From DASSFG01 sp035547915 (GTDB lineage: Bacteria; Planctomycetota; Planctomycetia; Pirellulales; JAICIG01), in assembly GCA_035547915.1 (NCBI GenBank), contig DASZTS010000118.1, forward strand, positions 1 to 64,000: a stretch of DNA of 64,000 bases, read 5' to 3'. Of this stretch, positions 8,731-17,881 are shown in pieces; within the stretch, counting starts at the first letter, position 1; each line of letters starts with the position of its first letter. The position numbers and the translations under genes were made by a program. The notes beneath the pieces were generated by a model. That model saw only the letters and a program-made list of their open reading frames with translations. It searched no databases and was not told the origin of the DNA.

Positions 8731-9588
8731 GTGAACGGACCGCCGCTGCTGATCGCCGCCATGCTCTTCTTGCTATCGGTGCACTCGACGTCGGGCGCGG
8801 AACTCCCGGAATCCGGCAATAAGACGACTTGGGAGTCGCGGTACCGGCAAGCAGCCGACGAATATGCCCTCTACCGCGATTCGAATAAGCTCGAGCTACA
8901 GCCGGAGCCCGTCTATCGCTGGAGCCACGCGGTCCGCGAAGGGGGTACCGGTGGTTCCATCTACGTCTGGACCCATGAGGGATGTGCCGAAGCCGTCGCC
9001 TGCTTTTGGCGCATGCGCTACGCCGATGGGCATGCCACCCTCGGGCACGAACTGCATTCGCTCTCTCCCGGAGTGCTGGGCGTCGTGCGCGAAGGGGCCG
9101 ACGTGTGGAAGCCGACGGCCGCGTTCGAGAGAACCGCCTTCGACGACGCGCCCGATCCCGCCCCGAAACCGGCCGCCCGGTTGGCACAGATGAGATCGCT
9201 GGCCCGCGATTTCGCGGGCCATAGTTCCAACCCCGGAGGCAAACGCTGGGAGCTACGAACGCTCACGACACCCGTTTACCGAAACCAGAGCAGCGATCCG
9301 GACGTGGTCGACGGCGCGCTGTTCGCGATGGTCTGCACGGTGGGAACCGATCCGGAAGCCTTCCTCCTCTTGGAGGCGCGTCGTACGGCGGGGAGGCCGC
9401 GTTGGCACTTCGGGGTGGCGCGGTTCTCCCATCTCGATCTCTTCGTCAATTACCGCGAGCGAGAGGTGTGGCGTGCCGTCCGAGGTCCAGACGACACGTT
9501 CAGGCAGAACCCCACGCAAACGTATCGCAGCTTTCATGTACCCGTCGACGAATCGGCAGATGAAGCGACGGGACAGTCGACTCAGTGA
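8731..9588 (+). CDS. Exported hypothetical protein
   Basis: A 285-residue protein starting at a GTG with CGGAG 7 nt upstream. This start gives a clean signal peptide (about residues 1-22, NGPPLLIAAMLFLLSVHSTSGA). The mature part is mixed alpha/beta with motifs YRWSHAVREGGTGGSIYVW and EAVACFWRMRYADGHATLGHELHSLSP, and a second half with RWELRTLTTPVYRN and ARRTAGRPRWHFGVARFSHLDLF. No enzyme motif was recognised. It resembles planctomycete-specific exported proteins of unknown role. It is monocistronic. Confidence 0.7.
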   Translation: MNGPPLLIAAMLFLLSVHSTSGAELPESGNKTTWESRYRQAADEYALYRDSNKLELQPEPVYRWSHAVREGGTGGSIYVWTHEGCAEAVACFWRMRYADGHATLGHELHSLSPGVLGVVREGADVWKPTAAFERTAFDDAPDPAPKPAARLAQMRSLARDFAGHSSNPGGKRWELRTLTTPVYRNQSSDPDVVDGALFAMVCTVGTDPEAFLLLEARRTAGRPRWHFGVARFSHLDLFVNYREREVWRAVRGPDDTFRQNPTQTYRSFHVPVDESADEATGQSTQ

Positions 9589-10028
9589 TCGGCTTGCGCC
9601 GTGGGCGAAATGTTCCAGTACTTCGACATGCGGTGAGGCCGTGGACGCGTAAACGATACGGCGACGGCCGGGTGGCACACCATGGTCTTCCGAACCGGTT
9701 CCATCGCTGCCAACTTTCTCGCCAGACCAGAACGTGCACGAAAAGTGATTGCCCACTTCGCAGGCATGCGAACGAAACCAACTGCATTCCTCGGTTTTCG
9801 TTTGACTACCTGCCGGTGATGGACCTGTGTTGGTGAACGAGAAGCGCCCGCCCGGGTTCCAAAAACTCGCCCCTTTTGTACTGCTAAACCGGGCGTCACG
9901 TTCCGCTCGCGACGCCGATATTTCGCATCACGACGACGGTATCGAAGAATCCGCCCGCGCCCGTTTGACTTACCAACGCGGGCAACCTAGTAGACCGTTA
10001 TACGCCAACTTTGGGGGGATAGGACTGC
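9589..10028. other. Intergenic region, 440 nt
   Basis: No gene could be supported. A possible promoter for the GGDEF gene is TTGACT (9964-9969) with TAGTAG (9987-9992) after 17 nt. A G-rich ribosome binding site (GGGGGGATAGGA) precedes the GTG start. Confidence 0.35.
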
Positions 10029-11552
10029 GTGGACCACGTTCCGTGGCTGGTGCTCATCAGCGGTCTGGTGTTGCTGCTCGATCTGGGCGTCGGCGTGGCA
10101 ATTGGCTGGTGGGTCCACGAGGCCAACAGTGTTCGGCAGCAAGCCGTTAATGCTCGGCAGGCGATCGACGCCTTGCGCGACCTGCACGACCTAACCTGTG
10201 ATGTGGCGGGACGCGTCAGCCGGCACGTGACGACGGTCGATGCGATCAGCCAGGAGCTGATCGCCCTGCGGGCGAATTGCACGGGGCCGAAAGACCATGC
10301 CGTCGTCGATGCCGTCTCGCGCATCGTGCAGGTGAACGACGAGCTGACCCAGCAACTGACCGAAGCCAAGCTGGAGATCAGCCGGCAAGCCGAAACGATC
10401 GAGGAACAGGCGTCGGCCGCGCTGTCCGACCTGGTGACCGGTCTGCCCAATCGCCGCGGCTTCGACGACGATTTGCGGCGCCGGCTGGCGCAGTGGCAGC
10501 AGCAAGACACACCGATCTCCGTGCTGATGATCGACGTCGATAACCTGCAAGATCTGGAACAGCAGCACGGCAAGCAGGCGGCCGACGAGGTCTTGCGCGG
10601 CATCGCCGGTGTGCTCAACGAAACGATGCGGGCAATGGATCTCATCGCCCGCTACGACGACGATCAGTTCGCGGTCGCCTTGCCCGGAACCCGTTTGACC
10701 GAAGCACAAGCCACGGCCGAGCGACTACGCGGCGCGGTGGCGGCCCGCGAATTCCATGTCGCCGAAACCCCGGTAAAGATCACGATCAGCCAGGGTGTGG
10801 CCGAAGCGCGGCCCGGCGACGACATGGGATCGTTGCTGGATCGGACAAACCTGGCCCTGGCCGCGGCTCAGAACGCGGGCGGAAATAACGCCCATCTGCA
10901 CGACGGCGGAAAGTGCACGGCGATAGCCCGCACGGCCCAGGTCGAAGAGCGGCCTGAGGTGGTGGAAGAGGACCTGCTCGCGCTGGCCCGCGAACTGCAA
11001 GCCATGCCGGTCGACGCGCACACCGACCCGCTCACGGGCTTGCTCAATCGCCGCAGCTTCTTCGAGGGGCTCCGGCACCGCATCGCCGAGCACAACCTGG
11101 CCAACGTGTCGCTGTCGCTCGTGGTGATCGATCTCGATAACATGACCCATTTCAACCGCGTGCGTGGAAACCTGATGGGCGACGTGGTGTTACGGACGGT
11201 GACGCAGATCGTCCGCACCGCCACACGGGCCCACATAGACCTGGCGGCCCGCTATCACGAAGACAAGCTGGCCGTGGTGTTGGTCGACACTCCCTTGCAC
11301 GAAGCGCTGTCGACCGCCGACCGCATCCGCCGGGCCGTGGCGGCCTGCAAGCTCAAGTCGGAATCAGCCCAGATCACCGTCACCGTCAGCGCCGGCGTGG
11401 CCGAACTGGAACGTGGCTCCGATGCGGTGGCACTACTCAAACGGGCCGAAGATTCCGTCCGCGCCGCCAAGACGGCTGGCCGGAATTGCACGTTCTACCA
11501 CGATGGCCGCCGTCCCCAGCCCGCCCGAGCACCTGCCCCGCTGGCGGGATGA
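10029..11552 (+). CDS. Membrane protein with two degenerate GGDEF domains
   Basis: A 507-residue protein: one N-terminal membrane span (about 6-28), a helical linker (35-130), then two tandem GGDEF-type domains (about 133-293 and 331-495). GGDEF domains normally make cyclic di-GMP. Both keep the family frame (DLVTGLPNRRGFD; DPLTGLLNRRSFF). The catalytic signature, however, is DDDQF at 210-214 in the first and HEDKL at 410-414 in the second, so both lack the glycine pair and most of the acidic signature. Synthesis of c-di-GMP is therefore unlikely; a sensor or scaffold role is more likely. The start is GTG. The gene converges on the hydrolase gene at 11587. Confidence 0.85.
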   Translation: MDHVPWLVLISGLVLLLDLGVGVAIGWWVHEANSVRQQAVNARQAIDALRDLHDLTCDVAGRVSRHVTTVDAISQELIALRANCTGPKDHAVVDAVSRIVQVNDELTQQLTEAKLEISRQAETIEEQASAALSDLVTGLPNRRGFDDDLRRRLAQWQQQDTPISVLMIDVDNLQDLEQQHGKQAADEVLRGIAGVLNETMRAMDLIARYDDDQFAVALPGTRLTEAQATAERLRGAVAAREFHVAETPVKITISQGVAEARPGDDMGSLLDRTNLALAAAQNAGGNNAHLHDGGKCTAIARTAQVEERPEVVEEDLLALARELQAMPVDAHTDPLTGLLNRRSFFEGLRHRIAEHNLANVSLSLVVIDLDNMTHFNRVRGNLMGDVVLRTVTQIVRTATRAHIDLAARYHEDKLAVVLVDTPLHEALSTADRIRRAVAACKLKSESAQITVTVSAGVAELERGSDAVALLKRAEDSVRAAKTAGRNCTFYHDGRRPQPARAPAPLAG

Positions 11553-11586
11553 CGTGTTCGGTCAGCTCGCTCGCGATTCGCTCGGG

Positions 11587-13815
11587 CTACTTCAATAACC
11601 ATTCCACCGCGGCGCCCGCTTCACCGCCCTCGTCTCCCTTGTACTCGGAGAGATTCCCAGCCTGTCCCGCGGCGGCGTAATTCTTACGCACGACGGCCGG
11701 GGTCTCTGCCGACTCGCCGGCCAGCCAGAGCGGACGCGGCGCCGACAGGGCCAGGAGAGCTGGAACGTCACCGTATTTGACGATGCCCGGTAGAAACGCC
11801 GCGTCGTCGAAGGCGGTCAGCCGTGCGAAGCGGAAACCGGCCGTGTCTACCGCCAAGCGATCGATGGCCTCTCCCGCCACGGCCGCGGCCGCGGCGACCC
11901 AGGGCCCCGCACCGTTCAGTCCCAGCAAATCGACCCGTTCGGGTTTCTGATCGCTGGTGCGAGCGAACGAGACGAGTGCCAAGATATCGTGTACGCGCTG
12001 GGCAAAGAGTGGATGATTATAGCCATAGGTGAAGCCGGCGAATTCGCGCGGGTTCTTCACCCGGCGATTCTTAATGGGCGCCTGGCCCTGTGCCAAGAAC
12101 TCACCCTGACCGAACAGATCGATGCCCGCCACGGAGGTGCCCGCGGCGAGCAGTTTCTTTACTTCTGGTTTCGGGCCGCCGTCGTTGCCATACAACCCGG
12201 CCTTGCCCGACTCGTCGATCCAGAGCACGACCCGCTTGTTCCATTTCTTGGGCAGCAGGAAGGCGACGGGCAGTTCCTGGCCGTGCAGCGGATTGCGCAG
12301 CAACCCGGCGAACTCGAGGTAGTCGCCTCGATCCTCCTCCGAGCTCTTTTCAAACTCCGGCGCGCCGATGTCGGCCACCGAATGCCCCAGAATGGCTTCC
12401 ACCGCGCCTCCCACGACCTGCCGATACTTGCTGAGCGATGCCGCGTCGCTCGGCACCAGCGCGGCAAGCTGGCGATCGGCGTCGGCCGTAATCTGCTTGA
12501 CGAGGCTCCGCTCGTAATCCTCGCCTGCCGGCGGCTTGGGATGCGTGTCGTCCCAGACGGTCATTTCCGCGACCGTCAGCGGCACGAAGTCCTCCTCGAC
12601 GATCGGATCGGTGTAGCCGAGCTGCAAGTGCTTGTTGAACCAGCTATACATCACGCCGCGGCTGACGAAGTTGTAGTTGTGCGGGAACTGTACGAGCGGC
12701 TTGGCCATCACGTTCGCCTCAGCCCCCAACAATTTGTAGAGCTGCTTTAGCTCCGGGAGTCCTTTGGTGGCGATCTCCTTCGTCCAATCGTCGGCGCCGG
12801 TCATTCCCAGCGGCTTGGGCGCGAATAACCCGGCCAGCTCGATGTTGCCCGTGTCGACGCGCAGCAAACAGCAGTTCTCGCACGTGCATCCCCCTTGCAT
12901 GGCAGTGGAGACCATCACCGCCGGAAAGGCGGCCGCCGGCCGCGGATCGACCGCGCATAACATGAAGGTTTGCGTGCCGCCGCCGCTGGCACCCGTGACA
13001 CCGATGCGCGTCGGGTCGACTTCGGGCAGACTGGTGATCCAATCGAGCGCCCGGACGGAATTAAACGTCTGTAGGCCCATGATCGACTGCAATCGCAATT
13101 CGGCCTGCGCGCTGAAAAAGCCCCAGTTGTCGGCCGATTCCATAGACGGGCGGATCTTCCCGTAACCGTGCGACACCTGGGACGGAATCTGCTGGCTGTC
13201 GGCGTAGCCCACCATGTCGTAGTGAAACACGACGCATCCCATGCGGGCGAGCTGCACGCACCGCGCCTGTAGCGGAAAACGGCCGCCGCTCACGAAACGC
13301 TCGGCGCCGTCGACGATCTGCTGGCGGGCCATCGCCAGCCCCTGATCGACGAAGCGGCCATTCGTCCAGTGGCCATGCGGACAAAGAACGGCCGGCAATT
13401 TTCCGCTGCGCCCTTTGGGCCGATAGAGACTGCCGGTGACGAAATGGCCGGGCCAACTCTCCAGAAAGACACGATCGACCGTGTATTCATTGCGATCGAT
13501 GCGGCCGTGAACAACGGCATTCACGGGTGTCACACTCGGCAGCGGCCAGAGGCCGGTGGCCACCTTCACCTGCCGCCGCACGCGTTCGGCGCGTTGCTGC
13601 CACTTTTCGGCGGTGGTAGGCACCTCCAATGGGAAATAGCCGTCAAGATCCTTGGGAGGATCGAGCCGCTTGTCGGCGGGGAGCTTGCCGGCAGGCAACG
13701 CTCGCGGCACCTCGGCCTTAGCGAATCCCGAATAAATCAGGGCCGGAGCGGCCGCCGAAAAGAGAACTACAAATAAGGCCGTCGCAGAGGGACGGCGCGG
13801 CGTGCATCGGTTCAT
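11587..13815 (-). CDS. Exported two-domain alpha/beta hydrolase (acetyl-xylan-esterase-like)
   Basis: A 742-residue exported protein with a signal peptide over residues 1-35. The first hydrolase domain (about 90-400) has the oxyanion-side HGHW and the nucleophile elbow GASGG with Ser277. A cysteine-rich segment follows (GGCTCENCCLL, about 308-318). The second domain (about 500-742) has the elbow G-L-N-G-A with Asn634 in place of Ser. The first half is thus the likely active esterase, the reverse of the arrangement in the gene at 3566-5902. Acetyl-xylan-esterase-like members act on plant or algal polysaccharides; the substrate here is unknown. No strong ribosome binding site is seen. It diverges from the AAA gene at 14085. 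Confidence 0.82.
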   Translation of the reverse strand: MNRCTPRRPSATALFVVLFSAAAPALIYSGFAKAEVPRALPAGKLPADKRLDPPKDLDGYFPLEVPTTAEKWQQRAERVRRQVKVATGLWPLPSVTPVNAVVHGRIDRNEYTVDRVFLESWPGHFVTGSLYRPKGRSGKLPAVLCPHGHWTNGRFVDQGLAMARQQIVDGAERFVSGGRFPLQARCVQLARMGCVVFHYDMVGYADSQQIPSQVSHGYGKIRPSMESADNWGFFSAQAELRLQSIMGLQTFNSVRALDWITSLPEVDPTRIGVTGASGGGTQTFMLCAVDPRPAAAFPAVMVSTAMQGGCTCENCCLLRVDTGNIELAGLFAPKPLGMTGADDWTKEIATKGLPELKQLYKLLGAEANVMAKPLVQFPHNYNFVSRGVMYSWFNKHLQLGYTDPIVEEDFVPLTVAEMTVWDDTHPKPPAGEDYERSLVKQITADADRQLAALVPSDAASLSKYRQVVGGAVEAILGHSVADIGAPEFEKSSEEDRGDYLEFAGLLRNPLHGQELPVAFLLPKKWNKRVVLWIDESGKAGLYGNDGGPKPEVKKLLAAGTSVAGIDLFGQGEFLAQGQAPIKNRRVKNPREFAGFTYGYNHPLFAQRVHDILALVSFARTSDQKPERVDLLGLNGAGPWVAAAAAVAGEAIDRLAVDTAGFRFARLTAFDDAAFLPGIVKYGDVPALLALSAPRPLWLAGESAETPAVVRKNYAAAGQAGNLSEYKGDEGGEAGAAVEWLLK

Positions 13816-14084
13816 GGGAGCGGCTCGCCAGGCGGGGTGGAAGGTGGGGAGGTATGGGTGTTAATGTATGCCGCCGAGGGGCCGTTCGCCACTATTTTTC
13901 GCCGCCGTTTTTGCCCGACGCGGCCATTCCTCTCCTGCGGGGCGAATGTCGTCGGAAAGGGGTCGATCCGCGCCCCAAGTCAGGCCGTGGCTGACGTTTC
14001 CGTAACGGCCCACCCGCGCCAAGGAATAAAAGGTAGACTTTCGCGATCGCCTCTCTCCAGGTCCTGTCGCCGAGCCGCTATTTC

Positions 14085-15428
14085 ATGAGCACCGCCGCAA
14101 CCCTCGAAGCGCCGCTGAGCCTGCTGGCCACGATTTTATCGGATGAATCGTTTAAGCCGTCGGAGACGTCGACGCTCGACGACACGGGCTTGAGCGAGGC
14201 ACTTGTCGATTCGTTGATCTGCAAATTCCTCGCGGTGTCGGGCACCGTTAGCGGTCGCGGGCTGGCCGACCAGCTCGGTTTGCCGATGGGTGTCATCGAG
14301 CCGCAATTGCTCAAGCTGCGCAACCGGCAGTTCGCGGCCCACACGGGCTCCGCCCCGCTCAACGACTATTACTACACGCTCACCGACCAGGGACGGCAGC
14401 GGGCACAGAGCTGCCTCGACACCTGTGCCTACATCGGTGCCGCGCCGGTGCCGCTGGCCGACTATGTGGTCTCGGTCGAAGCGCAGACGATCCGCGCCGA
14501 GGCACCCAAGCGGGCACAGCTCGCCGAGGCGTTCCACGACATCACTGTCGAGCCGGTGCTGTTCGACGAGTTGGGGCCGGCGGTCAATTCGGGCGCCGGC
14601 ATGTTCCTCTACGGCGCACCGGGTAACGGCAAGACAACGCTCGCCGAACGGATCACGCGCTGCTTCGGCCAACATATCTGGATTCCGCGCACGCTCATCG
14701 AAGACGGGCAGCTCATCAAGCTCTACGACCCCGCCTATCACCAGGCAGTGGAAAATGCGGCCGGCAGCCTGCTCAAGCAGAACGATTTCGATCGCCGCTG
14801 GATCAAGATCCGTCGCCCCACCGTCGTGGCCGGCGGCGAACTGACGATGGACTCGCTCGAGATCCGCCACGACGCGCGGGCCAATGTCAGCGAGGCCCCC
14901 TTGCAGTTGAAGAGCAACTGCGGTTCGCTGCTCATCGACGATTTTGGCCGTCAGCGGATGGAGCCGGGCGAATTGCTCAACCGCTGGATCGTGCCGTTGG
15001 AAAAGCGCTACGACTTCCTGACGCTCGCTTCCGGCAAGAAGATCCAAGTTCCGTTCGAGCAACTGATCCTCTTCTCTACCAATCTGGAGCCGGAGGAACT
15101 GGTCGACGAGGCCTTTCTGCGGCGCATTCCTTACAAGGTGAACATCGCCGACCCGTCGGAAGCCGAGTTCGGGCGGCTCTTCGAGTTCTATGCCGGCAAG
15201 CTTGGTTTCGAGTTTCGCCGCGAAGCGGTCGATCATCTGGTGCGGACCCATTACCGGCCGTTTGACCGGGCCCTGCGGCGCTGCCATCCGCGCGATCTGC
15301 TGGGCCAGGTGCGCAACTATTGCGTCTACAACGAACTGCCCGTGGAGATGCTGCCGGACTATTTCGACCGCGCGGTGAAGGGCTATTTCACGGCCGTGCG
15401 AGTTAAGGCGGGTCAAGGCGGGGCATGA
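14085..15428 (+). CDS. AAA+ ATPase partnered with a tubulin-like protein
   Basis: A 447-residue AAA+ ATPase. The N-terminal 110 residues look like a winged-helix region (RGLADQLGLPMGVIEPQLLKL). The ATPase core follows: Walker A GAPGNGKTT at 177-185, Walker B LLIDD at 282-286, sensor 1 STN at 331-333, and the arginine pair of EAFLRRIP at 346-347. The C-terminal lid ends near residue 440. Its stop codon overlaps the start of the tubulin-like gene by 4 nt (ATGA at 15425), so the two proteins are probably made in fixed ratio and work together. The N-terminal domain may bind DNA or protein. The process served is unknown; it is not a simple IstB or MoxR protein. Confidence 0.82.
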   Translation: MSTAATLEAPLSLLATILSDESFKPSETSTLDDTGLSEALVDSLICKFLAVSGTVSGRGLADQLGLPMGVIEPQLLKLRNRQFAAHTGSAPLNDYYYTLTDQGRQRAQSCLDTCAYIGAAPVPLADYVVSVEAQTIRAEAPKRAQLAEAFHDITVEPVLFDELGPAVNSGAGMFLYGAPGNGKTTLAERITRCFGQHIWIPRTLIEDGQLIKLYDPAYHQAVENAAGSLLKQNDFDRRWIKIRRPTVVAGGELTMDSLEIRHDARANVSEAPLQLKSNCGSLLIDDFGRQRMEPGELLNRWIVPLEKRYDFLTLASGKKIQVPFEQLILFSTNLEPEELVDEAFLRRIPYKVNIADPSEAEFGRLFEFYAGKLGFEFRREAVDHLVRTHYRPFDRALRRCHPRDLLGQVRNYCVYNELPVEMLPDYFDRAVKGYFTAVRVKAGQGGA

Positions 15429-17758
15429 GCGAGGCGCAATTCGATCAACATTATGTGAAGCCGCCTGCGGCTGATACGTCCGATATCCGTCCCACCGTGT
15501 TCATCGGGTTGGGCGGCATGGCGTCGGGCGTGTTGCGGCAGTTGCGCAAGCGCTTCGGCGAGTCGTCACTGGTCGGCGACCTGCGGTTCCTGGCGCTCGA
15601 TACCGACTCCGGCGACCTGCGCGCCGCCGAGACGGCGCCGGCCGCCGAACGGTTGTTGCCCGTCGAGACGCTGCACCTGCCGCTGCGCAAGCCGGCCGAA
15701 TATCGCTCGTCGAGCGACGAGATTCTGCGTTGGCTCGGCCGACGCTGGCTCTACAACATCCCTCGGTCGCTGCACACCGAGGGGCTACGGCCGCTGGGGC
15801 GGCTGGCCTTCGTCGACCATCGCCTGGCGATCGCTGAGCGGCTGCACCGAGCGATCGGCGACGGCGCCCCGCGCGTTTTCGTCATCGCTTCGATCGATGG
15901 CGGCGCGGGGGGGGGCATGTTGCTCGACGTTGCCTACGCGATCCGACAGGCGCCGACCGATTCCGTCTGCGGGCTGATGCTGCACGCCACGCTGGCCCGC
16001 AGCCCGGCCAATGACCTGCGCAAGGCCAACGCCTACGCCACGCTGACCGAGCTGAACCATTTCATGCGGGGCGGCGCTGCATTCCACACGGGACCGGTGG
16101 AGGTCCTGCCCGCCGGCGATGTCTCGTCGCCACCGTTCGACGATGCCTACCTCATCGATTTGGGCCAGGAGCTGTGCGACGCCGAGTTGGACCACGGCAT
16201 CCGGCAGATCGCGGAATATCTGTTCTTGAGCGCTACCTCGTGCGCGGCCGTGCTCGACGGCTTCCGCCAGAGTACCCGCCAACAACCGGCCGCCGGGCAC
16301 CCCGCCGTGCGGCTGCGTTCGTTCGGCCTGCACGCGATTCGCGTGGATAAGCAGGCGATCGCGGCCGCCGAGGCCGACCGCCTTTGCCTGCGCCTGGCGC
16401 AGACGTGGCTGGGTGAGAGTGAAGATGGTTCGGCCCCTCCCCTACGGATCCAACCACCCGACTTCGGCCTCGACGATCTGGCCAAGCGCGTGCAGGCGAT
16501 CGCCAACAAGGCGCTCGGCGGCAGCGCGGAGACGCACTTTCGTGGGCTGGTGATCACCGAGACGACCCGCTCGACTCTCTCGCGCGACGACGATCCGGCT
16601 GGACGTTTTGGCGAGGAGCTGCGGCGGATTCACGGCGTGCTCGGACTGCCCGCGGTGCTTGAAGCTTCGCAACCGTCCCAGCTCACACGGCTCGAAACCG
16701 CATTGCGAGACAGTGGGCAGAAGCTGGCCACGGCTCTGGCGAACACGCTCGTCGACTCGATCGCGGCACTCGTCGACCAATCGCCGGGGCGCGTGCCCGC
16801 CGCCTTGGCCGGTGCCAATGTATATCAAGGGCACCTCCGCGACCTGCGGCAGACGGCCGAAGAAGTCCTCAAGCGCGATCAGGCAGAGGCCACGGCGCTG
16901 TGGTCGAAGTTGCATCGCGGCGAATTGCCCCGGCAACGGAGTTGGTTCGGCCGCTTGGGCGCGGCGGGAATCGACCCCGAAACGTGCCTGCTCGATTATT
17001 GCCGGTTGCGGCTGAACGTGCTCGTATTCCAGCAGCTCGTGTCGATCGTGCAGGAAGTGTCGGCGCAGGTCGCCTCGCTGAACAATCGACTCATCAAATT
17101 ACGCCAGGCGTTGCAACGTTTGACGAGCGAATTCACGGCCACTGACGCCGCACGGCCCGAAAACGCCAGCCGCGATGGATCGGCCTCGTTGGTTGCGGAG
17201 CTCGACCGCTTCGCCGGGGCCGAATTCTTGGCCGAGTTGGACGGCTCGCTCGGGCAAACGGTGCTGGCTGCCGAAGGAGGCCTGCTAGGGCTGGCCGACG
17301 CCAGCCCCGATCGCTGGCGCGCACTTGCCCGGCAAATGAACGAGTTCGCTCGCGAGGCCGTGCTCTCGTCGTTGAGCGGCGTCGATGCCGCATCGCTTCT
17401 GCTGAAGCAGGGACCCGGAGGCCCCCAACTGGCGGCTGCCATGGCCAAGGCCAACGCACGCCTACTGCCCGATGACGGCGAAAGCCACCTGTTCGCGGTC
17501 CTGCCGCACGGTGCAGCAGGCGAAAAGATCGCAACGGAGGTGCGCGAACGGTCGCCCAACGCGTCGGTCATCGTCTCGAGCGACAGCGATCTGGTCTTTG
17601 TACGCGAAGAAGATCGCATTGTGCTGTCCGATGCCGCCGCGGCGCTCGTCGAAGGCCGCGGCGACTGCGCCGCCGCCGCGCGCCGCGTGCTGACGCGGAT
17701 CGACGTTTCTTGGACGGCACTCGACTCACCACCGGGCATGTTGTTGACCGGTGCCTGA
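15425..17758 (+). CDS. Tubulin-like (Tubulin_2 family) protein
   Basis: A 777-residue protein whose N-terminal third looks like a bacterial tubulin-like GTPase. The strand-loop IGLGGMASGVLRQL (27-40) starts the Rossmann part, LALDTDSGDLR (57-67) follows, and the glycine loop GGAGGG at 159-164 stands in the place of the GGGTGSG signature of tubulin/FtsZ. The middle (400-620) is helical with a coiled-coil stretch near 540-570. The C-terminal part (620-777) is Ala-rich and has a second alpha/beta segment. At 777 residues it is far longer than FtsZ (about 400). It overlaps the AAA+ gene by 4 nt. Assignment to Tubulin_2 (PF13809) is from motif pattern; polymerisation is not shown by sequence. Confidence 0.72.
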   Translation: MSEAQFDQHYVKPPAADTSDIRPTVFIGLGGMASGVLRQLRKRFGESSLVGDLRFLALDTDSGDLRAAETAPAAERLLPVETLHLPLRKPAEYRSSSDEILRWLGRRWLYNIPRSLHTEGLRPLGRLAFVDHRLAIAERLHRAIGDGAPRVFVIASIDGGAGGGMLLDVAYAIRQAPTDSVCGLMLHATLARSPANDLRKANAYATLTELNHFMRGGAAFHTGPVEVLPAGDVSSPPFDDAYLIDLGQELCDAELDHGIRQIAEYLFLSATSCAAVLDGFRQSTRQQPAAGHPAVRLRSFGLHAIRVDKQAIAAAEADRLCLRLAQTWLGESEDGSAPPLRIQPPDFGLDDLAKRVQAIANKALGGSAETHFRGLVITETTRSTLSRDDDPAGRFGEELRRIHGVLGLPAVLEASQPSQLTRLETALRDSGQKLATALANTLVDSIAALVDQSPGRVPAALAGANVYQGHLRDLRQTAEEVLKRDQAEATALWSKLHRGELPRQRSWFGRLGAAGIDPETCLLDYCRLRLNVLVFQQLVSIVQEVSAQVASLNNRLIKLRQALQRLTSEFTATDAARPENASRDGSASLVAELDRFAGAEFLAELDGSLGQTVLAAEGGLLGLADASPDRWRALARQMNEFAREAVLSSLSGVDAASLLLKQGPGGPQLAAAMAKANARLLPDDGESHLFAVLPHGAAGEKIATEVRERSPNASVIVSSDSDLVFVREEDRIVLSDAAAALVEGRGDCAAAARRVLTRIDVSWTALDSPPGMLLTGA

Positions 17759-17774
17759 CGAGTAGACAACGGGC

Positions 17775-17801
17775 GGGCCTCGGCCCTGTCTAGCCATTTT
17801 T
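17775..17801 (+). terminator. Weak terminator after the tubulin-like gene
   Basis: A short GGGC/GCCC stem with loop CTCG lies 17 nt after the stop codon and is followed about 10 nt later by TTTTT. Stem and T-run are not adjacent, so this is weak. Confidence 0.25.
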
Positions 17802-17881
17802 CTGGACTTTCGTAATCATTGTTTCGAGAATATGGATCGCTTGCGCGCCTTTCACCCCTTTCGAACCCTGCGAGGACTGAC

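Noticed and set aside
9582..9899. Minus-strand 105-residue frame between the exported protein and the GGDEF gene
   Set aside because: No ribosome binding site, no motif and low-complexity composition.
15425..17758. Tubulin-like gene as phage or plasmid TubZ
   Set aside because: There are no phage or plasmid partition genes nearby, and the protein is much longer than TubZ.
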